Under the pieces are notes generated by a model. It did not search any database, was not told the origin of the DNA, and was given only the letters and a program-made list of their open reading frames with translations. The position numbers and the translations under genes were made by a program. Below are positions 49,524-59,575 of a stretch of DNA of 64,000 nt, piece by piece. Each line of letters opens with the position of its first letter. Within the stretch, counting starts at the first letter, position 1. Location: assembly GCF_900312675.1 (NCBI RefSeq), contig NZ_OMPC01000006.1, positions 124,001 through 188,000 on the forward strand. The letters run 5' to 3'. This DNA comes from Aliivibrio sp. EL58. GTDB lineage: Bacteria; Pseudomonadota; Gammaproteobacteria; Enterobacterales; Vibrionaceae.

Positions 49524-49555
49524 AAAAAAAGCGCTGACAGATATCAGCGCTTTTT
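49524..49555. terminator. Terminator downstream of tatC
   Basis: The stem GCGCTGA / TCAGCGC has a 6-base loop and is flanked by seven A and five T, so it can act in both directions. It ends the tatABC transcript just before the csrB2 control region. Confidence 0.88.
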
Positions 49556-49585
49556 AGCTATTACTTCTTAGTTCTTAATCAAGCA

Positions 49586-50341
49586 TTACGCTTCATCTTG
49601 TTCCATATCATCTTCATTTTTCTCTCTCACATAAAAACGAGAGAAGAACAAACCAAACTCAAACAAAATACACATAGGTACCGCGAGTAGAGTTTGAGAA
49701 ATAATATCTGGAGGCGTCAGCATCATACCAACAACAAAAGCACCCACGACAATATATGGACGCTTTTCTCTGAGTATTTCAGGAGTCGTTGCTCCTGTCC
49801 AGCACAGTAAGATAATGGCAACAGGTACTTCAAACGCAATACCAAAAGCCATAAACAGTGCTAAAACAAAATCAAGATAACTGGCAATATCCGTTGCTAC
49901 TTGAACCCCTTCTGGTGCAATTGTGGTAAAGAAACCAAACACCAAAGGAAAAACAACAAAGTAAGCGAACGATACGCCGGCATAAAACAATAAAGAGCTT
50001 GAGAACAATAATGGCATGATGAGTTTCTTTTCATGCTTATACAGTCCTGGAGCCACAAATGCCCACACCTGATAAAGAATCATAGGTACAGCAACAAATA
50101 CCGATGCCACCAAAGTCAGCTTTATGGGCGTGAAAAAGGGTGACGCGACATCAGTTGCTATCATCGTTGCACCGGCAGGTAATCTTTCTACCAAGGGTGC
50201 AGATAAGAACTCATAAATGTCGTTAGCAAACCAAACCAGACCTAAAAATACTACTATAACGGCAATTAATGCCTTTAATAGACGATTTCTTAGCTCTAGC
50301 AGATGAGTTAACAACGGTTGAGAGTGTTCAGCTGATGACAT
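49586..50341 (-). CDS. tatC: Twin-arginine translocase subunit TatC
   Basis: Polytopic receptor for twin-arginine signal peptides. The 251-residue protein has six predicted helices and the TatC motifs [13 protein letters not shown] at the N-terminus, [15 protein letters not shown] and [13 protein letters not shown], with the conserved glutamate. Last gene of tatABC: it starts 2 bases after tatB stops. Confidence 0.96.
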   Translation of the reverse strand: MSSAEHSQPLLTHLLELRNRLLKALIAVIVVFLGLVWFANDIYEFLSAPLVERLPAGATMIATDVASPFFTPIKLTLVASVFVAVPMILYQVWAFVAPGLYKHEKKLIMPLLFSSSLLFYAGVSFAYFVVFPLVFGFFTTIAPEGVQVATDIASYLDFVLALFMAFGIAFEVPVAIILLCWTGATTPEILREKRPYIVVGAFVVGMMLTPPDIISQTLLAVPMCILFEFGLFFSRFYVREKNEDDMEQDEA

Positions 50342-50343
50342 AA

Positions 50344-50721
50344 TTACTCTGCTTTTGTTTTAGAAGTTGAATCAGATACCACCGAAGTTTCTGCATCCAC
50401 TTTTACTGTGTCTGCTTTTTCTTCTGGTTTTGCATATGGACGAGTGACATCGGCTGCCGCTTGTTTTAACTCTTCAACTGACTTTTTAAGATCAGGTGCT
50501 AAGTCTTCCATATTCATCTGTTCTGCTTTACGCAAATTTTCTTGTAACTCTTGTATTTTCAACTCTTGAGACAGCTCATCTTTGACGTTATTCGCCATGC
50601 TTTTTGCTGCACTCACAAATTGAACAACCGAACGAATCGCTTTTGGCAAGCGCTCAGGTCCCAATACAACGAGCCCAACAACAGAGATCAGTATCAGTTC
50701 CCAAAAACCGATATCAAACAC
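50344..50721 (-). CDS. tatB: Twin-arginine translocase subunit TatB
   Basis: The 125-residue protein has one N-terminal helix with the TatB start [20 protein letters not shown] (key residues FDIGF, GPERLP), an amphipathic helix and an acidic, lysine-rich tail. It works with TatC in signal-peptide recognition. It starts 3 bases after tatA stops. Confidence 0.95.
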   Translation of the reverse strand: MFDIGFWELILISVVGLVVLGPERLPKAIRSVVQFVSAAKSMANNVKDELSQELKIQELQENLRKAEQMNMEDLAPDLKKSVEELKQAAADVTRPYAKPEEKADTVKVDAETSVVSDSTSKTKAE

Positions 50722-50724
50722 GTG

Positions 50725-50976
50725 TTATGCCTGCTCTTTGTCGTTTTGCTTTTGTTTTTCTGCTGTTTCTGCTTCTTTTTTCTCTAAGTTTTGAGGAGCA
50801 ACAAAGTCTGCGTCTTTTTTCGCATCTTTTGCTGTGTCTTCATCGCTTATTGCTTTTTTAAAGCCTTTAACTGCAGAACCCAAATCACTGCCTACACCGC
50901 GTAATTTCTTCGTACCAAATAGTAGAATAATAATTACTGCAATAATAAGAAGTTGCCAAATACTAATACCACCCAT
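50725..50976 (-). CDS. tatA: Twin-arginine translocase subunit TatA
   Basis: The 83-residue pore-forming subunit has [20 protein letters not shown], then the hinge [20 protein letters not shown] and a charged tail. First gene of tatABC. ubiB ends about 55 bases upstream on the same strand, so a longer ubiEJB-tatABC transcript is possible, as in E. coli. Confidence 0.95.
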   Translation of the reverse strand: MGGISIWQLLIIAVIIILLFGTKKLRGVGSDLGSAVKGFKKAISDEDTAKDAKKDADFVAPQNLEKKEAETAEKQKQNDKEQA

Positions 50977-51031
50977 GCTTATTTCCTCAGCGTGTTAGGG
51001 GTTAAAAAATTGCTAAATAGAGTAACGCTTA

Positions 51032-52663
51032 TTAACGATATGCTCGCCAGCTTAATAGCCAAAACGTGACTCCTGTAGCAGCACTAATTGATGCTAACGC
51101 AGTAATGTTACTGGTTAATAACACCGCAGAACAAATCAGCAGAGTTGCTCCAACATTAAATAGGAATTGCCCTTTCGCTTGTTGGCGCTTACTTTGACGA
51201 TAACCTGCGTAGAGTTTATCCATTCGTTGATTGAGAACTTTGCCCTGGCGCAAACTGTCATAAACTAAATCAGGTAGTTCAGGTAGTTTTTCTGCCCAGA
51301 ATGGCGCTTTCTCAGTCAAAGCAGTCATAAAGGCTGCCGGTCCAATCTGTTTTGCCATCCACGTTTCTAAAAACGGTTTAGCGGTTGCCCATAGATCGAG
51401 TTGAGGATAAAGCTGTCGTCCTAATCCTTCTACGTACAATAATGTTTTTTGCAATAATACCAGTTGTGGCTGCACTTCCATATTAAAGCGACGTGCGGTA
51501 TTAAATAAGTTCAATAGCACGTGACCAAAAGAGATTTCCCCTAATGGTTTAGCAAAAATTGGCTCACACACCATGCGGATCGCAAACTCAAATTCTTCGA
51601 CATTAGTGTCTGCCGGAACCCAACCTGAATCAACATGCAATTGTGCGACTTTACGATAATCACTATTAAAGAAACCCAGTAGATTTTCAGCTAAATAGCG
51701 CTTATCTTCTTTATTGAGTGTTCCAACAATACCACAGTCCAATCCAATCCATTGTGGATTATCTGGATTATCTGGGTTAACGAAAACATTGCCTGGGTGC
51801 ATATCGGCATGAAAGAAACTGTCACGGAATACTTGAGTAAAGAAGACCGATACACCACGCTCAGCTAATAGCTTCATGTTAGTGCCATTTCTTTCTAGCT
51901 GCGCAATGTCTGATACTTGAATACCATAAATACGCTCAGACACCATTAAGTGCTCAGAACTGACATCCAAAATCACCTCAGGAACATACAACTCTTCGCT
52001 ACCTTCGAAGTTTCGGCGTAGCTGCATTGCATTACTGGCTTCTCTTCTTAAGTCTAGTTCATCCACTAAGGTTTTTTCGTATTCCTCAATCACCTCAATC
52101 GGTTTTAAACGACGAGCTTCTGGAACATGTTGCTCAACTAATCTTGCCATGCGATACATTAAACGAATATCTGCTTCTATCACAGGGCGAATATCAGGGC
52201 GAATTACTTTCAGAACAATCTCACGTCCCGACTCTTTAAGCTTGGCGGTATGCACTTGAGCAATAGACGCAGACGCTAATGGGATTATATCGAAATCAGT
52301 AAACCAGTTTTCTAATGGTCCACCTAGTGATAGTTCCATTTGGTCTTTCGCTAATTGACCATCAAATGGAGCCACTTGATCTTGTAATAGAGCCAACTGA
52401 TCTGCTAAATGAGGAGGAAAGAGATCACGACGAGTCGACATCATTTGACCGAACTTAATCCAAACAGGGCCAAGCTCTTGTAACGCTAAACGTAAACGTT
52501 CACCCAATGGTTTTTCTGGATGTTTGTTTTTAATCCAAAAAAGGCCACGACGTAAACGTTTCGGTAATTGAGTTAACGCATGATCAGGCAGTAATTCATC
52601 CAATCCATACTCAAGCTGAACCTTGGTAATATGATATAGGCGTTTTAGCTCTGATGGCGTCAT
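51032..52663 (-). CDS. ubiB: UbiB, ADCK-type atypical kinase for ubiquinone synthesis
   Basis: The 543-residue membrane-anchored ATPase is needed for ubiquinone synthesis. It has the KxGQ motif ([13 protein letters not shown]), the alanine-rich loop [24 protein letters not shown] and DCGIVG of the family, and two C-terminal hydrophobic helices. Its start overlaps the ubiJ stop by four bases (ATGA). Confidence 0.95.
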   Translation of the reverse strand: MTPSELKRLYHITKVQLEYGLDELLPDHALTQLPKRLRRGLFWIKNKHPEKPLGERLRLALQELGPVWIKFGQMMSTRRDLFPPHLADQLALLQDQVAPFDGQLAKDQMELSLGGPLENWFTDFDIIPLASASIAQVHTAKLKESGREIVLKVIRPDIRPVIEADIRLMYRMARLVEQHVPEARRLKPIEVIEEYEKTLVDELDLRREASNAMQLRRNFEGSEELYVPEVILDVSSEHLMVSERIYGIQVSDIAQLERNGTNMKLLAERGVSVFFTQVFRDSFFHADMHPGNVFVNPDNPDNPQWIGLDCGIVGTLNKEDKRYLAENLLGFFNSDYRKVAQLHVDSGWVPADTNVEEFEFAIRMVCEPIFAKPLGEISFGHVLLNLFNTARRFNMEVQPQLVLLQKTLLYVEGLGRQLYPQLDLWATAKPFLETWMAKQIGPAAFMTALTEKAPFWAEKLPELPDLVYDSLRQGKVLNQRMDKLYAGYRQSKRQQAKGQFLFNVGATLLICSAVLLTSNITALASISAATGVTFWLLSWRAYR

Positions 52664-53283
52664 GCGCGCTCCATTGGATTATTGGTTAATAATCGTGTTA
52701 AACGTGCATCTAACTCGGATAGTTGAGTTTCAACATCAGACACTTGGTCACAGAAATGTGCGATTTCTAATGGTGCTGGTGCGATTTTCCACTCTTCAGT
52801 TAATACTTCTGCCGCATGACGAGTTTGACGAGTGATTTGTTTTTTCACCCAACACGCACTGCCTTTCACGCTACTAACTAACGTATGAGCAACAATATCA
52901 CCAGTGTATTGAGATAACTTCTCTTCTACATCAGGTTTTAACTCTTCAAGTAACCCTGAAAATTGTTGGGCAAGTTTTAAATCTCCTTCTAATACCAACT
53001 TATCTTGTTTGATAAGTTGAGTAATATTGTTTTGATCGCGCAATTGCGGCAGAACAGAAAGATTTAAAGCAAGATAGCAATCAGCTTGGCCTTCAAACTT
53101 AGAAAGAATATCAACTTGTAGATGGCTAAAGACAAAGAAAAGATCCTTGTTCACTTCATTTAAATGAACATGAATAATTTTGCCTTTTAAGCGCAATAAA
53201 GCGACTTTACTATCCGGTGATTCTTTCAACAGAGTGTTTAACCCTGTTTCCATCACACCTGTTACAAACGGTTCTAATGGCAT
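52660..53283 (-). CDS. ubiJ: UbiJ, SCP2-domain ubiquinone synthesis factor
   Basis: Binds lipid intermediates in the soluble Ubi complex with UbiK. The 207-residue protein has an SCP2 lipid-binding domain in the first 110 residues ([33 protein letters not shown]) and a C-terminal helix. The order ubiE-ubiJ-ubiB is the standard one. In E. coli a small RNA (esrE) lies within ubiJ; I did not test for it here. Confidence 0.92.
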   Translation of the reverse strand: MPLEPFVTGVMETGLNTLLKESPDSKVALLRLKGKIIHVHLNEVNKDLFFVFSHLQVDILSKFEGQADCYLALNLSVLPQLRDQNNITQLIKQDKLVLEGDLKLAQQFSGLLEELKPDVEEKLSQYTGDIVAHTLVSSVKGSACWVKKQITRQTRHAAEVLTEEWKIAPAPLEIAHFCDQVSDVETQLSELDARLTRLLTNNPMERA

Positions 53284-53294
53284 CGTTTTATCCT

Positions 53295-54059
53295 TTAAAA
53301 CTTGTAACCACGGTGCAATGCAACAATACCACCGGTTAGGTTATAGTAATTTGCTTGTTCAAAACCCGCGTCTTCCATCATGCTTTTTAAGGTTTCTTGA
53401 TCTGGGTGCATACGAATAGATTCAGCTAAATAACGGTAGCTTTCAGCATCATTCGCGATCAGTTCACCCATTTTAGGAAGCAAATGGAAAGAGTACGCAT
53501 CATAGATTTTCGATAATGGTTCAATGATTGGTTTTGAGAACTCTAAGACCAATAGACGACCGCCCGGCTTTAATACACGGAACATAGAACGTAAGGCTTT
53601 ATCTTTATCCGTTACGTTTCGTAGGCCAAAGCTAATCGTAATACAATCAAAGAAATCATCTGGGAATGGCAATTCTTCGGCGTTCGCCTGTACGTAATTT
53701 ACGTTACCAACAATACCCATATCGCGTAATTTATCACGACCAACGTTCAACATTGAGTTGTTGATGTCCGCTAAAATCACTTGGCCTGTATCACCAACAA
53801 TACGTGAGAATTTAGCCGTAAGGTCACCAGTACCACCAGCTAAATCAAGAACTTTATGACCAGGACGTACGCCACTGCAATCAATCGTGAATCGTTTCCA
53901 TACGCGATGCACACCACCAGACATAAGGTCATTCATGATGTCGTATTTTGCGGCTACAGAGTGAAATACTTCCGCAACTTTCGCAACTTTCTCGTCTTTC
54001 GCGACTGTGGTAAAACCGAAGTGTGTTGTTTCTTCAGGCGCTTGCATCTTGTCCGTCAT
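53295..54059 (-). CDS. ubiE: UbiE, ubiquinone/menaquinone C-methyltransferase
   Basis: SAM-dependent methylation of demethylmenaquinone and 2-polyprenyl-6-methoxybenzoquinol. The 254-residue protein has [54 protein letters not shown] and the C-terminal [15 protein letters not shown] (key residues GGIVALH). Ubi genes in the window are ubiE, ubiJ, ubiB and, separately, ubiD. Confidence 0.96.
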   Translation of the reverse strand: MTDKMQAPEETTHFGFTTVAKDEKVAKVAEVFHSVAAKYDIMNDLMSGGVHRVWKRFTIDCSGVRPGHKVLDLAGGTGDLTAKFSRIVGDTGQVILADINNSMLNVGRDKLRDMGIVGNVNYVQANAEELPFPDDFFDCITISFGLRNVTDKDKALRSMFRVLKPGGRLLVLEFSKPIIEPLSKIYDAYSFHLLPKMGELIANDAESYRYLAESIRMHPDQETLKSMMEDAGFEQANYYNLTGGIVALHRGYKF

Positions 54060-54115
54060 TTTAAGTCCTCTAGAGATTGTACGCTAAATCCCGATACTCT
54101 GAATTCAGCAGCGCT

Positions 54116-55636
54116 CTAGTCTACTTTATCCAAGCCATTATCACCAAGTGTTTGCATCGTATCTGCTTCAAAAGATTGCTCAATAAATTTACGATTTATA
54201 TCTCGCTTTACTTCAACACCTAGCTCTTTAAAGCTTTCAGCCTGACGAATAAGATTACCACGCCCACTTGCCAGTTTATTCATTGCACCTTGGTAGCTTT
54301 GATTGGCTTTATCTAATGAACCACCCACAGCTTCCATATCATCAACAAACAAACGCATTTTGTCGTATAGCTTACTGGCGCGATCGGCAATGATTTTTGC
54401 GTTTTGGTTTTGTCTCTCGTTACGCCATAAATTGCTAATAGTTCTTAGCGCTACGAGTAAAGTTGTAGGACTTACAATTATAATATTCTGTTCCATGGCA
54501 TCTGATATCAACGAGGGATCCGCTTCAATAGCTACTTGGAATGCTGGCTCTACAGGAATAAACATTAAGACATAATCAAGACTACGTAAGCCATTTAACT
54601 TATGATAATCCTTTTTACTTAATCCACGTAAATGAGCACGAATGGCCATCAAGTGTTCATCCAGCGCTTGCTCTTTTTGATTAAAGTCGTCGCTGTTAAA
54701 AAATCGCTCATACGCCACTAAGGTCATTTTTGAATCGACCACGACATCTTTCTCATCAGGTAAGTGAACAATCACATCGGGATAAAAACGCTTACCGTCT
54801 TCGTCATCCATACTGACTTGAGTATCGTATTCATGGCCTTCTCGTAAGCCTGATTCTTGCAGTACACGAGCAAGGACAACTTCACCCCAACTACCCTGCT
54901 GTTTATTGTCACCTTTAAGGGCATTGGTCAGGTTTACCGCCTCTTGTGTCATTCGTTCATTCAGCTGTTGTAAGCTACGAATTTCATGCACCAAAGTGTG
55001 GCGTTCTTTCGCTTCAAAACCAAAGCTGTCGTTAACCTGTCTTTTAAATCCTTCGAGCTGTTCTTTTAAAGGTGACAGCAAGCCCTCTAAACTGACTTTG
55101 TTTTGCTCATCAACGGTTTTGGTTTTTTGTTCAAATAACTGATTCGCTAAGTTTTCAAACTGCTGCTTTAAGCGCAACTCTGCACGCTCTAGCATCTCAA
55201 GTTTTTCTTGGCTCGATTTACGCTCTTCTTCATGACGCGCTTCTTGCTCTCGCAGTTCCGCTTCTACATTGGAATTGGCTTGGCGTGAAAACTCTAATTG
55301 TTGAGTTAAAAATTCTTTCTCTTTTTGGATGGCTTCAAAATAACGCAGCTTTTCCATGGCAGCCATTAAACGACCATGAGATTGTTTTTGCTCTTGGGCA
55401 AGCTTATCTCTTTCGAGATCCAATTCATCCAACTCACTTTGTTGTTTCTCTAATTGCAGATTGAGTTGGTTTAATTGAGTTGATGCGAGTTTTTTTTCTG
55501 ATTCTAATTCATGCTCTAATAAGGCTAATTCTTGTTGATTACGACTTTTTGTTAGTACATGTGCAACGGCATAAGCAATGCTTGCCCCGGCAAAACCAAA
55601 CAATAAGTGCCCACCAAATTGATTAAAAAATTCCAT
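54116..55636 (-). CDS. rmuC: RmuC-type DNA recombination protein
   Basis: The 506-residue protein has an N-terminal hydrophobic helix, a long coiled coil (about residues 30-200) and the RmuC nuclease-like domain (QGSWGEVVLARVLQESGL, FYPDVIVHLPDEKDVVVDSK, LMFIPVEPAF). It limits inversion at short inverted repeats in E. coli. It lies upstream of ubiE, as in E. coli. It is tempting to note that short inverted repeats abound here. Confidence 0.93.
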   Translation of the reverse strand: MEFFNQFGGHLLFGFAGASIAYAVAHVLTKSRNQQELALLEHELESEKKLASTQLNQLNLQLEKQQSELDELDLERDKLAQEQKQSHGRLMAAMEKLRYFEAIQKEKEFLTQQLEFSRQANSNVEAELREQEARHEEERKSSQEKLEMLERAELRLKQQFENLANQLFEQKTKTVDEQNKVSLEGLLSPLKEQLEGFKRQVNDSFGFEAKERHTLVHEIRSLQQLNERMTQEAVNLTNALKGDNKQQGSWGEVVLARVLQESGLREGHEYDTQVSMDDEDGKRFYPDVIVHLPDEKDVVVDSKMTLVAYERFFNSDDFNQKEQALDEHLMAIRAHLRGLSKKDYHKLNGLRSLDYVLMFIPVEPAFQVAIEADPSLISDAMEQNIIIVSPTTLLVALRTISNLWRNERQNQNAKIIADRASKLYDKMRLFVDDMEAVGGSLDKANQSYQGAMNKLASGRGNLIRQAESFKELGVEVKRDINRKFIEQSFEADTMQTLGDNGLDKVD

Positions 55637-55763
55637 AACTCACTCAATACAAAAACTTATTCTTATAGGATATTTTGATACTGGATAAATGTCCAGTTAA
55701 CACTATTTATCAAGCGCAGGTACACTCCTGATCTAAATGGATTTCTAACTGAGAATAATAACA

Positions 55764-56675
55764 ATGAATGAACGTCGTGCTTTAGGCTTTGGAATAGCTG
55801 CGGTTCTCTTATGGTCAACTGTAGCAACCGCTTTTAAAATCACTTTAGAACACTTTACCCCGACCCAAATGCTCACCATTGCCAGTGCCGTTTCTATTCT
55901 TGCACTAGCGGGTGTTGCGGCTTACCAAAAAACCTTATCGCAATTAGTGAATACCTTCGTTGCCAACCCTTTGTACTACATTTTACTTGGCGCGATTAAT
56001 CCACTGGCTTATTACTTGGTTCTCTTCAAATCTTACGATTTATTACCGGCTTCTCAAGCGCAACCAATCAACTACAGCTGGGCAATCACACTGACTTTAA
56101 TGGCGGCGGTTTTTCTTGGTCAAAAAATACGTAAACAAGATTGGATTGCTTGTGTTCTTGGCTATGCTGGTGTGATTGTTATTGCCACTAAAGGCGATGT
56201 ATTAGGCTTAGAGTTTGACAGTCCTTTAGGTGTTGGATTGGCTCTCGTTTCAACCTTATTGTGGGCGAGTTACTGGATTTTAAATGCAAAAAATAAAGCG
56301 GATCCTATTTTAGGGCTATTACTTGGCTTCTTGGTTGCACTTCCGGTTGCGATTGGGTTGAGTATCTATGAAGGTGCACCTTGGGCACAAATCCCAATGA
56401 GTGGTTGGCTAGCGGTGTCTTATGTCGGCTTGTTTGAGATGGGCATAACGTTTGTATTGTGGTTATCAGCACTGCGTTTAACTCAAAATACAGCGCGTAT
56501 CAGTAACCTGATTTTTGCTTCTCCGTTTATCTCTTTATTACTATTGGCAAATATCATTGGTGAAGAGATCCATCCATCAACATTGATTGGCTTGGTTATG
56601 ATTGTGTGTGGATTATTAGTTCAGCAATTTTATGGTAAGAAAAAAGAGACAGAGATTGCAATTGAAAGTGAATAG
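55764..56675 (+). CDS. EamA/DMT-family transporter
   Basis: The 303-residue protein has ten predicted helices in two EamA halves (LGFGIAAVLLWSTVATAFK, LALVSTLLWASYWILN). Substrate unknown; relatives export amino acids, nucleotides or drugs. A terminator follows. It is divergent from rmuC. Confidence 0.85.
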   Translation: MNERRALGFGIAAVLLWSTVATAFKITLEHFTPTQMLTIASAVSILALAGVAAYQKTLSQLVNTFVANPLYYILLGAINPLAYYLVLFKSYDLLPASQAQPINYSWAITLTLMAAVFLGQKIRKQDWIACVLGYAGVIVIATKGDVLGLEFDSPLGVGLALVSTLLWASYWILNAKNKADPILGLLLGFLVALPVAIGLSIYEGAPWAQIPMSGWLAVSYVGLFEMGITFVLWLSALRLTQNTARISNLIFASPFISLLLLANIIGEEIHPSTLIGLVMIVCGLLVQQFYGKKKETEIAIESE

Positions 56676-56694
56676 ATAACGGTTTATCAGGCAC

Positions 56695-56724
56695 AAAAAA
56701 AGCAGCGTTTATTCGCTGCTTTTT
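56695..56724. terminator. Bidirectional terminator after the EamA transporter
   Basis: The stem AGCAGCG / CGCTGCT has a 6-base loop and is flanked by A and T runs; it also serves the converging H-NS-like gene. Confidence 0.88.
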
Positions 56725-56756
56725 AATTTGTGTGACTTATTTATATTAAGCGCAAA

Positions 56757-57041
56757 CTATTTGCTTGATAAATAAGCTTGAAAATCTTCTAAAGAGACGC
56801 CTTCTTTGGCCATTTCTTCGGCTAATTTTTTTGTTGTTTCGCCTTTGCGCTCTTCAATTACCACTTGGAATTGGTAAATAAGATCACGCAATGTTGGTAC
56901 AGACACTTGTCGTGCAGCACTTCGTACTCGTTCTTGGCTTTGATTACCAAGTTCTGAAAGAAGTCGACCAAACATAAGTTTCTCTGGCGACTCTTCCATC
57001 TGCTCTAGAACACGAGCCATTTCAATAATAGACATCGACAT
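56757..57041 (-). CDS. H-NS-like short protein lacking the DNA-binding domain
   Basis: The 94-residue protein has a 28-residue segment (VRSAARQ...VVIEERK, about residues 41-68) that aligns without gaps to the E. coli H-NS dimerisation region (LRAQARE...VVVNERR), with nine identities by eye. It is followed by a charged helix and AKEGVSLEDF, like the H-NS central turn IADGIDPNEL. It then stops, so the C-terminal AT-hook-like DNA-binding domain is missing. I start at MSMSIIE because AGGG lies about 10 bases upstream. It could modulate H-NS by forming mixed multimers. The match is by eye only. Confidence 0.55.
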   Translation of the reverse strand: MSMSIIEMARVLEQMEESPEKLMFGRLLSELGNQSQERVRSAARQVSVPTLRDLIYQFQVVIEERKGETTKKLAEEMAKEGVSLEDFQAYLSSK

Positions 57042-57212
57042 TGCGTGTTTTGCCCTGTTTTTATAATAAACCAATAATAATCTAAGTGCTGAATATACAC
57101 TGAAACGAAAACTAACTGAATATATTAAAAGCCAAAAGCGCTCTATTTATGTACAAATTATGCGATTAACCTCAATCGATACAAGGTCACATTAGATAAT
57201 AGAGAGTTCAAC

Positions 57213-58430
57213 TTACTCCGCTATTTTCTCTGAATGCCATACTTTGCCTTTTTTGCTTAATAGGATCAGCAAGCCTGGGATAAGAAACCACATCATTAGC
57301 GTTAAAAGCTGTGCAGAAGGGAGTGCTAATCTTTGCATTGTGCCAACAATGACGCCTGCACCACTCATTTGGAACAACCCTAATAATGCAGCAGCAGTGC
57401 CCGCTCTATCACCAAAAGGTGCTAATGCTTTACCTGCCGCCGAACCCAGTACCCATGCGAAGCCTACTGACGAGAAGAAAATCGGGATCATAAACGCCCA
57501 AGCTTGCTGAATATGTTGGAACCCTAGCATTAGTCCGCCAGCGACAATAAGTACGCTCAAGCCAAAAAGGAGTGCTTTTCGAGTTCCGAATCTGATCATA
57601 AATTTAGGTGCTGCAAAACACGCCGCGATATTTAATACCGCATTTACCGCAAACCAATTAGTAAATTCTTGCATTGTCAGCCCAAGCTTATCAATCAGAA
57701 ATACTGGTGCAGAAGTAACGTAAGCTAAGATAACTCCCATCGCTAACATACATAAGGTTGCGTGGAATAAGAATGTTGGATGCTGTAGTACCGACCAGTA
57801 ACGAGATGGGCTGATTAAACGCCCTGTTTGTACTGTATCTGTCGGTTTTGTTTCTTTGTAATTAATCGCAATCAACGCTAGAGCGACAAGTGCAAATCCG
57901 GCCATAAAACTGAAGTTTGAACGCCAGCCAAAATGAATGGTTAAGTAACTGCCCAAAATAGGTGCTAATGCCGGAATAAAGCAGATTGCCCCATTAAGGT
58001 AACTGATCATTCGACCGCTTTTTTCTGCACCAAACGAATCACGTACCGAAGCAAAAGCAGCAACTGAAGTCGCACAGGCACCAAAACCTTGCAGTAATCG
58101 AGCGATGAGCAGCATTTCCATTTCTTGAGCTGAATACGCAAGTGCAGCACTCAAGCCATAAATAACAATACCCGTTAAGGCTATTGGTCGACGTCCATAG
58201 CGATCAGCCAATGGGCCCGCAAATAATTGCCCAAGACCCATACTAAACATAAACCACGTAATGGTATCTTGACCTAATGTTGAAGCCACTTGAAATTCAC
58301 TTACCATTAAAGGTAAGGCAGGAAGATAGATATCAATCGCTAATGGGCTAAATAAAACCAAAATAACCATTAAAGCGATAATCTTTTTATCTGATTGTTG
58401 CGTTGGTAGTGCAGAAACTGGCGTGTGCAT
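57213..58430 (-). CDS. Bcr/CflA-family multidrug MFS transporter
   Basis: The 405-residue protein has twelve predicted helices. DIYLPALPLM near the N-terminus and GPLADRYGRRPIALTG between helices 2 and 3 place it in the Bcr/CflA drug/proton antiporter family. Divergent from a LysR gene over 97 bases, the usual sign that the regulator controls it. Confidence 0.9.
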   Translation of the reverse strand: MHTPVSALPTQQSDKKIIALMVILVLFSPLAIDIYLPALPLMVSEFQVASTLGQDTITWFMFSMGLGQLFAGPLADRYGRRPIALTGIVIYGLSAALAYSAQEMEMLLIARLLQGFGACATSVAAFASVRDSFGAEKSGRMISYLNGAICFIPALAPILGSYLTIHFGWRSNFSFMAGFALVALALIAINYKETKPTDTVQTGRLISPSRYWSVLQHPTFLFHATLCMLAMGVILAYVTSAPVFLIDKLGLTMQEFTNWFAVNAVLNIAACFAAPKFMIRFGTRKALLFGLSVLIVAGGLMLGFQHIQQAWAFMIPIFFSSVGFAWVLGSAAGKALAPFGDRAGTAAALLGLFQMSGAGVIVGTMQRLALPSAQLLTLMMWFLIPGLLILLSKKGKVWHSEKIAE

Positions 58431-58527
58431 GTGTAACTCCTAAAATAGTCAGTGGAGTGTACGTAATTAGAGATATGAACAGAAATGGTTTATATTCAGA
58501 TCTAACATTCTGTTTTGGAATATCTCT

Positions 58528-59493
58528 ATGTTTTTTGAAAAGCTGAGTAAAGTCGATCTGAACTTACTACTGACTCTCCATTTGTTATTGGAAGAAAAAA
58601 GCGTCACACGTGCAGCTCAACGCCTCTGTTTAAGCCAGTCTGCGGTGAGTAAAAACTTAGCGAAATTACGTGAACAATTTAACGACCCTCTATTTACTCG
58701 TACCGCTTACGGTCTGCAGCCCACAGCTAAGGCTCGTAACCTTCAGGTACAGTTGCACACACTATTAAGTCATTTAGAAAGTATTACCGAGTCAGCCACA
58801 TTTGACCCTCAACACAGCCATTACCGCTTTCGTGCAGGCTTAGTTGAAAGTACTTATCCATTGCTTTTGCCACACTTCATGTCCTACATTTTAAATGAAG
58901 CGCCTAATGTCATGCTCGATACCCATGCATGGGATGCCCATACTTTAAAGAAATTGCAATCTGGCGAAATGGACATTGGTATTACAGGTAAAGATTTAGA
59001 CCCAAAATACGCCAACATCACAATGCAAATGCCTGCTGATATTCGAGGCCAAGAGATTTATCGAGATAGCCAAATGTGCTTGGTTCGTCAAGACCATCCG
59101 GTACTCACTCAAGAATGGACATTAGATACTTACCTTCAACAACGTCATGTTCAAGTGCGCTGTGATGGTAAAGATCAGTGGTTACTTGATTACAAATTAG
59201 CTGATAAAGGATTGGAACGAAGCATTGGTATCATAGTGCCTGATTTTAACAGTGCAGCCAGTTTATGTACCCATACTGATTTGGTGTTCACCGCCCCAAG
59301 TCACTTTATTAAACTGGTCGCTAAGCAATTAAATTTGGTCGTATTGCCTCTACCAACAGAGTTACCACAAATGGCCTACACACTTTTTTGGCATCAACAA
59401 AAAGACAATGATGCTGCCAATTGTTGGCTACGCAATATCATTATCAGCCACTGCCAAGATTTATCAGCATCAACAATTGCAGATACTCAATAA
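58528..59493 (+). CDS. LysR-type transcriptional regulator
   Basis: The 321-residue protein has an N-terminal winged helix (VDLNLLLTLHLLLEEKSVTRAAQRL, key residues RAAQRL and SQSAVSKNLAKLR) and a periplasmic-binding-protein-like effector domain. It probably controls the divergent Bcr/CflA transporter. The effector is unknown. Confidence 0.9.
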   Translation: MFFEKLSKVDLNLLLTLHLLLEEKSVTRAAQRLCLSQSAVSKNLAKLREQFNDPLFTRTAYGLQPTAKARNLQVQLHTLLSHLESITESATFDPQHSHYRFRAGLVESTYPLLLPHFMSYILNEAPNVMLDTHAWDAHTLKKLQSGEMDIGITGKDLDPKYANITMQMPADIRGQEIYRDSQMCLVRQDHPVLTQEWTLDTYLQQRHVQVRCDGKDQWLLDYKLADKGLERSIGIIVPDFNSAASLCTHTDLVFTAPSHFIKLVAKQLNLVVLPLPTELPQMAYTLFWHQQKDNDAANCWLRNIIISHCQDLSASTIADTQ

Positions 59494-59575
59494 AAGCGCT
59501 AGGTTATAGCTCGAATACAAATAACGCTTTCTGCCTCGACACGACACGGACAGAACAATAATAAGGACTATCCAG

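Noticed and set aside
47636-49585. CRISPR array
   Set aside because: The two long similar blocks are tandem csrB genes and the short repeats have no regular spacers of 30-40 bases.
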